From Oscillospiraceae bacterium (lineage in GTDB: Bacteria > Bacillota > Clostridia > Oscillospirales > Ruminococcaceae): a DNA stretch of 21,781 bases. Below the pieces are notes generated by a model, which did not search any database, was not told the DNA's origin, and worked only from the letters and a program-made list of their open reading frames with translations. The position numbers and the translations under genes are program-made. Within the stretch, counting starts at the first letter, position 1. Each line of letters begins with the position of its first letter. Where the stretch lies: NCBI GenBank assembly GCA_031281115.1, contig JAITFV010000230.1, positions 1 to 21,781 of the forward strand. Reading direction: 5' to 3'. Below are positions 1 through 7,480 of this stretch, piece after piece.

Positions 1-47
1 GACAGCAGAATGATTCCCGTAAGGAACAGCGCAGTTAATTTCTTCAT
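1..47 (-). CDS. 5' end of a secreted or lipoprotein-type gene, truncated by the window edge
   Basis: Only the first 15 codons are visible. They read MKKLTALFLTGIILL, a charged start followed by a hydrophobic run, which is the look of a signal peptide or lipoprotein leader. The start codon overlaps the purL stop codon in an ATGA arrangement, and a GAGG ribosome binding site lies about 8 bases upstream inside the end of purL, so translation is probably coupled to purL. The function cannot be told from this fragment. Confidence 0.6.
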   Translation of the reverse strand, partial: MKKLTALFLTGIILL

Positions 48-3000
48 GAAAAATACCTCACTCCCGCCGCAAACAGCGGCATATTTTTATTGCCCGGTAT
101 GTTCTTCGCCAAATTCGCACAAACCCGCTCCGTGTGCGCCATTTTACCGAGAATGCGCCCGTCGGTGGAAATTAACCCTTCTATAGCGTACATCGAACCG
201 CTCGGGTTAAATCTCGTTTCCATGCTCGGTTCGCCATTAAAATCAACATACTGCGAGAATATCTGACCCTTTGTGATTAGCTCCTGTACAACAGCTTCAC
301 CCGCGATAAACCGCCCCTCGCCGCAGGAAACAGGCGCGGCGTAAAGCTCTCCGGTATTACACAGCGACAGCCACGGCGATTTCACGGAACCTACCCGGGT
401 GTTCACCATTTGCGACTGATGGCGGGCGATTTTATTTGTAGTCAATGTAAGATTGTGCGGCGATATAAGACCGAGCTTTAACAGCGCCTGAAAGCCGTTG
501 CCGATGCCAAGCATTAAACCGTCGCGAGATTCAAGCAGGCTTTTAATTTCTTCTTTAATGCGCTCATTGCTCATAAAAGCCACGATGAACTTCGCCGCAA
601 AGCCTCCCGGAATCGCGATTATGTTACTGCTTTTTACAAGACTTGCAAATCCGGAAATTGACTCTTCAATTGCACGTGCAGAAAGATTTCTGACAATGAA
701 AAGCTCGGTTTCCGCGCCAGCTTTTTCAAAGGCAGCCTGCATATCATACTCGCCGTTCGTACCCGGGAAAACAGGGATTAAAACTCGCGGTTTCGCGGTT
801 TTGTTTACCGCGCCGCAGACAGCGGTATTCATGCCGCTGTACGTGATTTTTTGCGGTGCGGGTTCAGGCGGTGTTTTAAACGGAAAAATCGGTTCAAGCG
901 CGCTTTCCCACAGCTTCTCATACTCATTTAAGTCAATCTGCACTCCTTTGCATTTAATCGCGTATTCGGGAATTGTTTCACCAATCTGCTGTGCGCCGTC
1001 AAAGGTTTCGTCAGCTTCGATTATAAACGCGCCGTAACAGGGCGTAAAAAGCTTTAAGCTGTTTATGTTATTCAGGTTTGCGCCGATTTTATTTCCGAGC
1101 GACATTTTAAATACGCCTGCCGCGATTCCGCCTGTTGTTAAAGTCCAGACGGATAGTGCGTTTTTGCGTGCGATTTCATTTTCAACAACTTTAAATATCC
1201 GCTTGACACTTGCGTAATCCGGCAGATTATTCTCGTCATAATCCGGCGCGATGTACATGATTTTACTGCCTGCTTTTTTGAATTCAGGCGAGATAATGCT
1301 GTTTATATCCGCAGTTGTAACCGCGAACGAAACCAATGTCGGCGGCACATCAATATCTTCAAAACTTCCCGACATTGAGTCCTTTCCGCCGATAGACGGC
1401 ACTTCAAGCGCGAGCTGAGTTTCATATGCGCCGAGCAGCGCGGCGAACGGCTTTCCCCAGCGTTCTGGGCAGTCCCTCAAACGTTCAAAATACTCTTGAA
1501 AACTAAGCCGGACACCCTTGCTTTTGCCGCCCGCTGCGACAATTTTTGCAATTGATTCAACAATGGCGAATGCTGCACCATGATAAGGCGAAGCCTGCGA
1601 AATCACGGGATTAAATCCCCAAGACATGATTGAAGCGGTCGTTGTTTCACGATTTCTTACGGGAATTTTTGCCGCCATCGCTTGAGCGGGTGTTTGCTGC
1701 ATTCCGCCGCCGAACGGCATCAGCACCGCGCCTGCACCTGCCGTTGAATCGAAGCGGCTTGCCAATGCCCGCTGTGAGCAGATGTTTAAATCCGTGACAA
1801 GTTTTTTCCAGCTTTCTGCGCTGTTTTGCATTCCCTGTAGTTTTATTTCCGGCTTCGTAACTTTAACTTTCGTGCGTTTCACCGCACCGCCCGAATTCAA
1901 AAACTCGCGGGACAAACCAACTATAACTTTTCCATTCCACAACATTTTTAGCCGCGGTTCTGCCCTTACTTCGGCAACAACTACAGCTTCCAAGTTCTGC
2001 TCACCTGCAAGCGCGATGAATTTTTCAGCATCATTTTTGTCAACCACAACAGCCATTCTCTCCTGCGATTCTGAAATTGCGAGTTCCGTTCCGTCAAGCC
2101 CCGGGTACTTCGCCGGAACCTTGTCAAGGTCGATGAACAGCCCATCTGCAAGCTCTCCGATTGCAACGCTTATACCGCCGGCGCCGAAATCATTGCAGCG
2201 TTTTATTAGCTTTGCAGCTTCGGGATTCCTAAAAAATCTTAGGTGTTTACGTCCTTCAAGCGCGTCACCTTTCTGCACTTCCGCACCGCATTTTTCATGA
2301 CTTTCCGAGCTGTGCGATTTTGACGAGCCGGTTGCACCGCCGCAGCCGTCACGCCCTGTTTTGCCGCCGAAAAGAATTACAACATCACCTGCTTCGGGTT
2401 TTACGCGAACCACATTTTCCGCTTTAACTGCGCCCACAAGCGCGCCGAGCTCCATGCGCTTTGCCATGTATCCGTCGTGATAAATCTCCTGCACGAGCCC
2501 GCCCGCGAGTCCGACTTGATTGCCGTAAGACGAGTATCCCGCTGCCGCCGTATTGGTGATTTTACGAGGCGGCAACTTGCCCGGGATTGTGTCTGCGACA
2601 GGCAAGCGCGGGTCTGAACAGCCGGTAATTCTCATCGCCTGATGGGCGTAAGCCCGTCCCGAAACCACGTCGCGGATTGCTCCGCCAAGGCAAGTCGCGC
2701 CGCCGCCGAACGGCTCAATTTCAGTCGGATGATTATGCGTTTCGTTCTTGAACATGAGCAGCCAATCTTCGCCGTCAACGTCGATTTTTACCGAGCAGGC
2801 GTTTATTTCCTCGCTCTCGTCAAGGTCTTGCAAAAGCCCGTCCATTTTGAGTTTACGCATACCTGCCGTGGCAATATCCATGAGTGAAACCGGCTTCTCA
2901 CCGCGCCCTAATTTACTCTTATCGGCAAGATACTTTTTGTAAGTTTCGCTTATATAATCTGTTTCAATTTCAACATCATCAATGTGCGTAAGAAACGTCG

Positions 3001-3682
3001 TGTGACGGCAATGGTCAGACCAGTAGGTATCGAGCATACGTATTTCAGTTATGGTAGGATTTCGGTTTTCGTTCTTGAAATAATCCCGGCAAAACGCGAT
3101 GTCATCTATATCCATCGCTATTTTATAATCGCCGAGAAACCTGTTTAATTCTTCGCACGAGTAATCAATAAAGCCGTTTAAAATTTCAACTTCGGTCGGA
3201 ATTTCATATTCAATTTTTAACGTCTTTTTTTCTTCAATTCTGCACTCCCGCGCTTCAGCGGGATTAATTAAATACTTCTTTATTTTTGCGAATTCAATGT
3301 CTGTGACTGCGCCTTTTAAAACATAGATTTTTGCGCACTTTACGAGCGGTTTTTCGCAAACCAAAAGCATACTGATTTCTTGTGCCGCGCAGTCGGCGCG
3401 CTGGTCGTACTGCCCCGGTAAAAATTCAACTGCGAACATACTTTCATCTGCTTCTAAAGCGGGAAATTCGTCATAAACTAAGTCTGCCGCCGGCTCTGAA
3501 AAAATTACTGGAATCGCCTTATCGAAATCCTCGCAGCTGATTCCTTCAACTTCGTAAAGATTAATTATACGCACGTTCTCGAGCGATTTAATCAACAGTG
3601 AATCTCGCAGCTCAACAAAAATCGCACTGCTCACCGCGGCGAATTCAGGTTTTTTTTCTGTAAATATTTTTTTAACAGACAT
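44..3682 (-). CDS. purL: Phosphoribosylformylglycinamidine synthase, single-chain form (synthetase plus glutaminase domains)
   Basis: This enzyme makes FGAM from FGAR, ATP and glutamine in purine synthesis, in the cytoplasm. The 1212-residue length matches the fused form, with the PurL synthetase part first and a PurQ-like glutaminase last. Visible motifs are YWSDHCRHTTF near residue 225, the nucleotide-site stretch with KNETHNHPTEIEPFGGGATC, SIGGKDSMSG in the second half, and the glutaminase start IPVFPGTNGEYD around residue 970. The usual glutaminase nucleophile motif LGICNGFQ reads LGIGNGFQ here, with Gly1061 in place of Cys, while the partner residues His1183 and Glu1185 (AHTERV) are present. 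The start is fixed by an AGGAG at 3691-3695, 8 bases upstream, and lies 3 bases after the mtaB stop, so the two are one operon. The product call is very sure. Whether it can use glutamine is uncertain. Confidence 0.96.
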   Translation of the reverse strand: MSVKKIFTEKKPEFAAVSSAIFVELRDSLLIKSLENVRIINLYEVEGISCEDFDKAIPVIFSEPAADLVYDEFPALEADESMFAVEFLPGQYDQRADCAAQEISMLLVCEKPLVKCAKIYVLKGAVTDIEFAKIKKYLINPAEARECRIEEKKTLKIEYEIPTEVEILNGFIDYSCEELNRFLGDYKIAMDIDDIAFCRDYFKNENRNPTITEIRMLDTYWSDHCRHTTFLTHIDDVEIETDYISETYKKYLADKSKLGRGEKPVSLMDIATAGMRKLKMDGLLQDLDESEEINACSVKIDVDGEDWLLMFKNETHNHPTEIEPFGGGATCLGGAIRDVVSGRAYAHQAMRITGCSDPRLPVADTIPGKLPPRKITNTAAAGYSSYGNQVGLAGGLVQEIYHDGYMAKRMELGALVGAVKAENVVRVKPEAGDVVILFGGKTGRDGCGGATGSSKSHSSESHEKCGAEVQKGDALEGRKHLRFFRNPEAAKLIKRCNDFGAGGISVAIGELADGLFIDLDKVPAKYPGLDGTELAISESQERMAVVVDKNDAEKFIALAGEQNLEAVVVAEVRAEPRLKMLWNGKVIVGLSREFLNSGGAVKRTKVKVTKPEIKLQGMQNSAESWKKLVTDLNICSQRALASRFDSTAGAGAVLMPFGGGMQQTPAQAMAAKIPVRNRETTTASIMSWGFNPVISQASPYHGAAFAIVESIAKIVAAGGKSKGVRLSFQEYFERLRDCPERWGKPFAALLGAYETQLALEVPSIGGKDSMSGSFEDIDVPPTLVSFAVTTADINSIISPEFKKAGSKIMYIAPDYDENNLPDYASVKRIFKVVENEIARKNALSVWTLTTGGIAAGVFKMSLGNKIGANLNNINSLKLFTPCYGAFIIEADETFDGAQQIGETIPEYAIKCKGVQIDLNEYEKLWESALEPIFPFKTPPEPAPQKITYSGMNTAVCGAVNKTAKPRVLIPVFPGTNGEYDMQAAFEKAGAETELFIVRNLSARAIEESISGFASLVKSSNIIAIPGGFAAKFIVAFMSNERIKEEIKSLLESRDGLMLGIGNGFQALLKLGLISPHNLTLTTNKIARHQSQMVNTRVGSVKSPWLSLCNTGELYAAPVSCGEGRFIAGEAVVQELITKGQIFSQYVDFNGEPSMETRFNPSGSMYAIEGLISTDGRILGKMAHTERVCANLAKNIPGNKNMPLFAAGVRYFS

Positions 3683-3685
3683 TTT

Positions 3686-4954
3686 TTATTCTCCTATACA
3701 AAAATTATTTTCAACTTTTATTATTTTCACATTTAAAATTGTATTTTTTTGCGCGGTTTTGCTTAATATTTTCACGGGTGCATAGTTTTTCGCGTGTCCG
3801 AAAACCTCGCCGTAGCTTATTCTTTTCTCAATTAAAACACTCAGCGTTTTCCCGATTTGTGCGGTTAGAAACTCGTTGCGCATTTCCTCAGCTGCCCGCA
3901 GAAACTCGTCGCGCCGTCTGCATTTTACTCGCTCCGGGACTTGATTTTCCATAGAAGCTGCAGGCGTATTCGGGCGCTTTGAAAACGGGAAAACATGAAT
4001 TTTCGCGAAGTTAATTTTTCCGGCGAATTCAAGACTTTCTCTAAATTCTTCCTCGGTTTCGCCGGGAAATCCAACGATTATATCAGTTGTTAAAGCGGTA
4101 TTTCCGCCGAAAAGCGAGCGTATATTTTGCACTTTTTTGCAGTATTCTTCAGCGGTATAACGCCGCCCCATGCGGCTTAAAACGCTGCTGCTGCCGCTTT
4201 GAAGCGACAAATGAAAATGCGGGCATAGCTTTTTTTCATCTGCCAATTTTTCGAGCGTTTCATCTGTCAATAAATCCGGCTCAACCGACGAAAGCCGCAC
4301 GCGGTCAACGTTCGGAAACTTTGAAACCGCGCTCACGGCGCGACATAAGCCATATTCGTACTTGGTAAGATTTATTCCGGTCAGCACGATTTCTTTGAAT
4401 CCGGCCTCCGCGGCGACCCCGGCCTCTGCGCTGATACTTTCGAGTGGGCGAGAACGCGGGGTTCCGCGTGCCTTTGGAACTATGCAGTAGGCGCAATGAG
4501 AGTCACAGCCGTCTTGAATTTTTATAAAAGCGCGGGTTCGCGCACTGTTCAGGCTAAAACTATTGAATTCTTCATAAGCGCCGGGCAATTCAGCTATTTT
4601 TTCTATTGCAGCGCGGTTTTTCACGAATTCTGTAATCAGCGCGGGAATCTCGCTTCTCTGCGCTGTGCCGCAGATTATATCTGCGCCGATTTTGCGCGCT
4701 TCTTCGGGATATGCCTGCGGAAAACAGCCCATCAGAACTGTGATTACACATGGGTTTTTCTGCTTTGCGGAACTGAGAAGCCGCCGCGTTTTCTTATCGC
4801 TGTTCTCGGTGACAGTGCAGGAATTTATGATAAAAACATCAGCGATTTCAACATTTGGAACAGCAAGAAAACCAAGGCTTGCCAACTGCGCAGACAAACC
4901 CGAGCTGTCATATTGATTGACCTTGCAGCCGAGCGTTGTTAGTAGGAAATGCAT
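3686..4954 (-). CDS. mtaB: tRNA N6-threonylcarbamoyladenosine (t6A37) methylthiotransferase, MtaB type
   Basis: A radical SAM enzyme that adds a methylthio group to t6A37 of tRNAs reading ANN codons. The 422 residues follow the family order. The N-terminal domain starts LGCKVNQYDS with cluster cysteines Cys10, Cys46 and Cys77. The radical SAM motif DGCDSHCAYC supplies Cys150, Cys154 and Cys157 with the CxxxCxxC spacing, and GFPGETEEEF follows later. The LGCKVNQ opening and KARGTPRSRP stretch favour MtaB over MiaB or RimO. The C-terminal TRAM-like part is short. The ribosome binding site is weak (GGTG upstream of the ATG), but the start matches the conserved family N-terminus. It is first in an operon with purL, whose ribosome binding site lies within the last codons of this gene. 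Confidence 0.93.
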   Translation of the reverse strand: MHFLLTTLGCKVNQYDSSGLSAQLASLGFLAVPNVEIADVFIINSCTVTENSDKKTRRLLSSAKQKNPCVITVLMGCFPQAYPEEARKIGADIICGTAQRSEIPALITEFVKNRAAIEKIAELPGAYEEFNSFSLNSARTRAFIKIQDGCDSHCAYCIVPKARGTPRSRPLESISAEAGVAAEAGFKEIVLTGINLTKYEYGLCRAVSAVSKFPNVDRVRLSSVEPDLLTDETLEKLADEKKLCPHFHLSLQSGSSSVLSRMGRRYTAEEYCKKVQNIRSLFGGNTALTTDIIVGFPGETEEEFRESLEFAGKINFAKIHVFPFSKRPNTPAASMENQVPERVKCRRRDEFLRAAEEMRNEFLTAQIGKTLSVLIEKRISYGEVFGHAKNYAPVKILSKTAQKNTILNVKIIKVENNFCIGE

Positions 4955-5010
4955 AAATTTACACCATTAGCATTGTATAATATTCACAAATAATTAACCT
5001 TTACCATTAT

Positions 5011-5039
5011 ATTATACCTCAAACTTCCAAACTTTGCAA
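5011..5039 (-). promoter_or_regulatory. Sigma-A type promoter of mtaB-purL
   Basis: On the minus strand TTGCAA (5039-5034) and TATAAT (5016-5011) are separated by exactly 17 bases. The predicted start leaves a leader of about 50 bases before mtaB. Its -35 box lies 7 bases from the -35 box of the divergent promoter for the HPr-like gene. Consensus match only, not measured. Confidence 0.7.
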
Positions 5040-5046
5040 GATTCTA

Positions 5047-5075
5047 TTGACGATTCTATTTTTTCGTGCTATAGT
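5047..5075 (+). promoter_or_regulatory. Sigma-A type promoter of the HPr-like gene
   Basis: TTGACG (5047-5052) and TATAGT (5070-5075) are separated by 17 bases, close to the consensus. A leader of about 45 bases leads to the GGGGTGA ribosome binding site. It is arranged back-to-back with the mtaB promoter. Confidence 0.75.
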
Positions 5076-5128
5076 TTAAGTGTAGAGAAGCGTAATTTAT
5101 TAAGAATAACGAAAAAGGGGTGAACATA

Positions 5129-5356
5129 ATGGCAGAAGTAAAGATTAAGTTAAACACGATTGACGATGTCAAGAAGTTCGTGAACATCGTTTTCAAGTAT
5201 GAATACGATGTGGACGTGATTTCCGGGCGATACGCGGTTGATGCGAAGTCGATTCTCGGGTTGTTCAGTATTGACCTTTCAAAGGATGTTACGGTGAAGA
5301 TTCATTATGACAACTGCGAAGAACTGCTCGCGGAAATCAAGGAATTCACAGTGTAA
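5129..5356 (+). CDS. HPr-family-like small protein without the phosphorylatable histidine
   Basis: A 75-residue protein with the alternating pattern of the HPr fold. The stretch SGRYAVDAKSILGLFSIDLS (residues 32-51) resembles the HPr region around Ser46 (KSIMGVMSLG). The first 20 residues contain no histidine, whereas true HPr has His15 in a GxHARPA motif, so it cannot carry phosphate from enzyme I in the usual way. Similar HPr-like proteins are common in Clostridia and their role is not known. It may be regulatory. The ATG at 5129 is preferred over the in-frame GTG at 5120 because that GTG is part of the ribosome binding site GGGGTGA. It is a single-gene unit with its own promoter and a strong terminator. 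Confidence 0.8.
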   Translation: MAEVKIKLNTIDDVKKFVNIVFKYEYDVDVISGRYAVDAKSILGLFSIDLSKDVTVKIHYDNCEELLAEIKEFTV

Positions 5357-5374
5357 ATCAAGCAGAAACATATT

Positions 5375-5418
5375 GCGGCGGCTTTTTGAAAAAGCCGCCG
5401 CGAGTTTTAATTTTTTTC
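5375..5418 (+). terminator. Rho-independent terminator of the HPr-like gene
   Basis: A perfect GC-rich stem (5375-5387 with 5389-5401, core GCGGCGGC/GCCGCCGC) closes with TTTTT/AAAAA and is followed by a T-rich tail, GAGTTTTAATTTTTTT. It lies 18 bases after the stop codon. Confidence 0.9.
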
Positions 5419-5442
5419 TTCATATTTTTGACCATTCCTTCC

Positions 5443-5523
5443 TCTTGAGGAGGATTTGTGCCGAGTTCGTTTTTGAGGCACAAACCGACGGGTTTGAAAG
5501 AAATCTTTAGATTTCTTTCAAAC
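5443..5523. repeat. Intergenic cluster of three hairpins
   Basis: Three adjacent inverted repeats lie between the HPr-like and XRE genes: TCCTC-tt-GAGGA around 5443, TTTGTGCC (5455-5462) with GGCACAAA (5477-5484), and a perfect 15-base-pair stem GTTTGAAAGAAATCT (5492-5506) with its complement at 5509-5523 and a 2-base loop. None has a T-tail, so they are not typical terminators. They resemble in style the hairpin elements at 7122-7266 and 20344-20520 but do not share their end sequences. Confidence 0.6.
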
Positions 5524-5638
5524 TTGTCCCTCCAAAGTTGATTTTCTACATTATAACACTTTTTTATCTGTTTGTCAACGGTTCGCCGTTAATTATTTTT
5601 GCTTCATTTAATGTATAATCATTTTAGAGGTGATTATT

Positions 5639-5881
5639 GTGGATTTATCGGAAGCTATAGCGGGCAGGATTAAAGGCTTATGCGTGGAACGTGATATTAC
5701 TCTCAACAAACTGTCCACGATTTGCGGAATCACCCAATCAACCTTAGATTATGCCGTTAAAACCTTAAACAGCCGAACTTCGGTATCAACGATAAAGAAA
5801 ATCTGCGATGGCTTGAACATAACATTAGCAGAATTTTTCAGTACAGAAACATTTAATAACCTCGAGCAAGAAATAGTGTAA
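5639..5881 (+). CDS. Small XRE/Cro-type helix-turn-helix regulator
   Basis: An 80-residue protein that is almost entirely one HTH_3 domain. LNKLSTICGITQSTLDYAV gives the helix-turn-helix, followed by the family pattern TIKKICDGLNITLAEFF. It has no effector domain, so it is probably a dimeric DNA-binding repressor whose target is unknown. GTG at 5639 is chosen over the GTG at 5630 because the ribosome binding site AGAGGTGAT (5626-5634) covers the earlier one. A -10-like TATAAT lies at 5614-5619 with no good -35, and the inverted repeat AACGG/CCGTT (5577-5590) upstream could be an operator. Stand-alone gene, facing nagB tail to tail. Confidence 0.85.
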   Translation: MDLSEAIAGRIKGLCVERDITLNKLSTICGITQSTLDYAVKTLNSRTSVSTIKKICDGLNITLAEFFSTETFNNLEQEIV

Positions 5882-5902
5882 GGGCGGGAATTTCCCGCCC
5901 TT
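5880..5902. terminator. Palindromic hairpin between convergent genes, probable shared terminator
   Basis: A perfect inverted repeat, AAGGGCGGGAA and its complement around one central base, overlaps the stop of the XRE gene and ends 13 bases before the nagB stop. Both flanks are A/T-rich, but the T-tracts are poor (CACTAAATTTATTT on the plus side), so termination strength is uncertain. Confidence 0.6.
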
Positions 5903-5915
5903 CACTAAATTTATT

Positions 5916-6617
5916 TCACCCCAAACAATCCGTCACAACCGTCAAATCCCAGTGAAGCTGCAGCACCGACGCCGGCACTCGCGGCGTAATCGCGCCGTAG
6001 AGGGCTTTTTTGAGGATATTAGTTTTTTCGCTCCCGCTCGCAATCACGATGATTTTTTTTGCCTGCATAATGGTCTTGATGCCCATTGTAACCGCGCTCG
6101 TCGGGACTTCTTCCGGGCTTTCAAAAAACCGTGAATTTGCTTTTATCGTCTGCTCGGCGAGATATACACGATGGGTATCCGCAGCGAATTCCTCATCCGG
6201 CTCATTAAAGCCGATATGCCCATTATGCCCCATTCCGAGCAATTGCAGGTCAATCCCGCCGAGACTTCGGATGAGCTCCTCGTACCTTTCGGCTTCTGCA
6301 TCGGGATTTGCTGCCGTGCCGTCGGGAATGTGGGTATTTGCTTGGTTTATATTAATATTGCTGAACAAGTTCTCGTTCATAAAATAGCGGTAGCTCTGCG
6401 GATTGCCGGGTGCCAAGCCGCAGTATTCATCGAGATTCACAGTTATAACTTGCGAGAAATCGGCGCCGCTTGCCGCTAAGTTTTTGTACAAACCTACGGG
6501 TGACGAACCGGTTGCAAGCCCGAGTACACTCGCCGGCTTTTCTTTCACCTGTGCTAAGAATAAATCCGCAGCTGTACGGCTCATTTCCTCGTAATTTTTT
6601 ACTTTAATCAGTTTCAT
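5916..6617 (-). CDS. nagB: Glucosamine-6-phosphate deaminase
   Basis: Converts glucosamine-6-phosphate to fructose-6-phosphate and ammonia, feeding amino sugars from wall recycling or host and plant glycans into glycolysis. The 233-residue length fits the short Gram-positive form. Visible motifs are GLATGSSPVGLY (residues 33-44, phosphate binding), VNLDEYCGL with Asp63 equivalent to the E. coli Asp72 base, and GMGHNGHIGFNEP with His134 and Glu139 equivalent to His143 and Glu148. The start codon lies inside the last codons of mscL (14-base overlap) with AAAGGAG just upstream, so translation is probably coupled to mscL. No nagA is visible nearby. Confidence 0.95.
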   Translation of the reverse strand: MKLIKVKNYEEMSRTAADLFLAQVKEKPASVLGLATGSSPVGLYKNLAASGADFSQVITVNLDEYCGLAPGNPQSYRYFMNENLFSNININQANTHIPDGTAANPDAEAERYEELIRSLGGIDLQLLGMGHNGHIGFNEPDEEFAADTHRVYLAEQTIKANSRFFESPEEVPTSAVTMGIKTIMQAKKIIVIASGSEKTNILKKALYGAITPRVPASVLQLHWDLTVVTDCLG

Positions 6618-7095
6618 CAGCTTCTCCTTTTATATTTTGATTTTTAAGCAAGTCGCGGATTTCCTCCAAAAGCAGAATATCAGCGGCTTTTACGGACGGT
6701 TTTTCTTCTTCTTTTTTTTCCAGTTCAATTTTACTTTTCAGCGTATTCATGAATTTGATGATTACGAACACACAAATTGCAATAATGAAAAAGTTAATAA
6801 TAGCCTGTATAAACTCGCCGTATGTAAACACCGGATTCTCAGCTTCGGAGTAGATACTCGGCAGATTTATTCTAAGAGATGAGAAATCAATCCCGCCGAT
6901 GAGTATACCGATTAAAGGCGTGATTATGTCCTTTACTACAGAATTTACAATCGCGGTGAATGACGAACCGATAATAATTCCGACAGCGAGGTCCATTACG
7001 CTCCCACGCGAGATAAATTCCTTGAATTCCTTTACAATCGCGAGTTTTTTCTTTATAATTTTCTCTTTCTTTTCTTTCTTTTCTTTTTTAGGCAT
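6604..7095 (-). CDS. mscL: Large-conductance mechanosensitive channel with a lysine-rich N-terminal extension
   Basis: A membrane pore that opens under tension to release solutes after osmotic downshock. The family start VKEFKEFISRGSVMDLAVGIIIGSSF is clear (residues 21-46). The first membrane segment is about residues 33-58 and the second, IINFFIIAICVFVIIKF, about 89-105, followed by a charged cytoplasmic C-terminal helix. The protein is 163 residues, longer than the E. coli form (136), partly because about 20 Lys/Glu-rich residues precede the conserved start. These are encoded by a short AAAGAAAAG-type repeat. The ribosome binding site (GAAAGGA) is about 11 bases upstream. It is first of an mscL-nagB pair that overlaps by 14 bases. 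The pairing has no obvious functional logic. Confidence 0.94.
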   Translation of the reverse strand: MPKKEKKEKKEKIIKKKLAIVKEFKEFISRGSVMDLAVGIIIGSSFTAIVNSVVKDIITPLIGILIGGIDFSSLRINLPSIYSEAENPVFTYGEFIQAIINFFIIAICVFVIIKFMNTLKSKIELEKKEEEKPSVKAADILLLEEIRDLLKNQNIKGEADETD

Positions 7096-7121
7096 GGCAG
7101 TTGTGTCCTTTCGTGCATATC

Positions 7122-7266
7122 TATTATAGTCCTTTAACTTAAAAAGCGTTTCGCTTTTTAAGTTAAAGGGGCTTGCGTTGTTGCGACAGCGCCCGCTGCG
7201 CTCACGCAGCGGAAACCCGTTTAAATTGAAACTGTGGAACAGTTTTCAATTTAAACGATTATAGCT
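7122..7266. repeat. Hairpin-rich intergenic element, copy 1, with imperfect terminal inverted repeats
   Basis: The ends 7122-7148 and 7240-7266 are imperfect inverted repeats, with 18 of 27 positions identical by hand alignment. Inside are a perfect 18-base-pair stem (7131-7148 with 7152-7169, 3-base loop), an 8-base-pair stem CCGCTGCG/CGCAGCGG (7193-7212) and an 18-base-pair stem with one bulge (7218-7235 with 7239-7257). It has no coding capacity. The right end shares TTAAATTGAAAAC (minus strand) with the left end of the element at 20344. A TATAAT facing mscL (7128-7123) lies in the left end but has no matching -35. Confidence 0.65.
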
Positions 7267-7348
7267 GTCTATAATTATAAAATATTATCAGCTCTGTGTC
7301 AATTCACAATTTTCGACAAAAATAATAAAATGAAGTATGACAATTAGG

Positions 7349-7379
7349 TTGAATAAAACATGTCATGATGTTTCATAAT
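7349..7379 (+). promoter_or_regulatory. Tentative mazF promoter with an inverted repeat in the spacer
   Basis: TTGAAT (7349-7354) and CATAAT (7374-7379) are 19 bases apart, longer than ideal. The inverted repeat AAACAT-gtcatg-ATGTTT (7356-7373) fills the spacer and could be a repressor site. Consensus-based guess. Confidence 0.4.
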
Positions 7380-7387
7380 AAATTAAA

Positions 7388-7453
7388 GGCTCTGCTACAT
7401 ATGAAGAAGTTCAAAGAAGGAGCAGAGCCGAACGGTCCTGAAAAACAGGTCGT
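7388..7453 (+). promoter_or_regulatory. Structured leader of mazF
   Basis: GGCTCTGCT (7388-7396) pairs perfectly with AGCAGAGCC (7421-7429) around a 24-base loop. A second small hairpin, CCTG-aaaaa-CAGG (7437-7449), follows. Neither has a terminating T-tract, and the mazF ribosome binding site lies 11 bases past the second hairpin. The structure may affect mRNA stability or translation. Its function is not known. Confidence 0.45.
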
Positions 7454-7480
7454 AATAAAATCACGGAAAGGAAATAAATT

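Larger units (their letters stand above)
7096..7480. other. 385-base gene-free stretch between mscL and mazF
   Basis: It holds the divergent upstream regions of mscL and mazF, the hairpin element at 7122-7266, an A/T-rich stretch 7267-7348 where nothing was recognised, a tentative mazF promoter (7349-7379) and a structured leader (7388-7453). No gene with a ribosome binding site was found in it. In particular there is no mazE-like antitoxin. Confidence 0.8.

Noticed and set aside
498..1037. Long plus-strand open frame opposite purL, and several like it opposite mtaB, the kinase and cls.
   Set aside because: They are antisense shadows of conserved genes, with no ribosome binding site and low-complexity, unfamiliar products.
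3640..3680. T-runs at the start of purL considered as a phase-variation tract.
   Set aside because: The runs are short and interrupted, and the frame encodes an ordinary N-terminus after a good ribosome binding site.
4955..5128. Purine-responsive riboswitch or T-box upstream of mtaB-purL.
   Set aside because: The mtaB leader is only about 50 bases and has no conserved riboswitch core or terminator hairpin.
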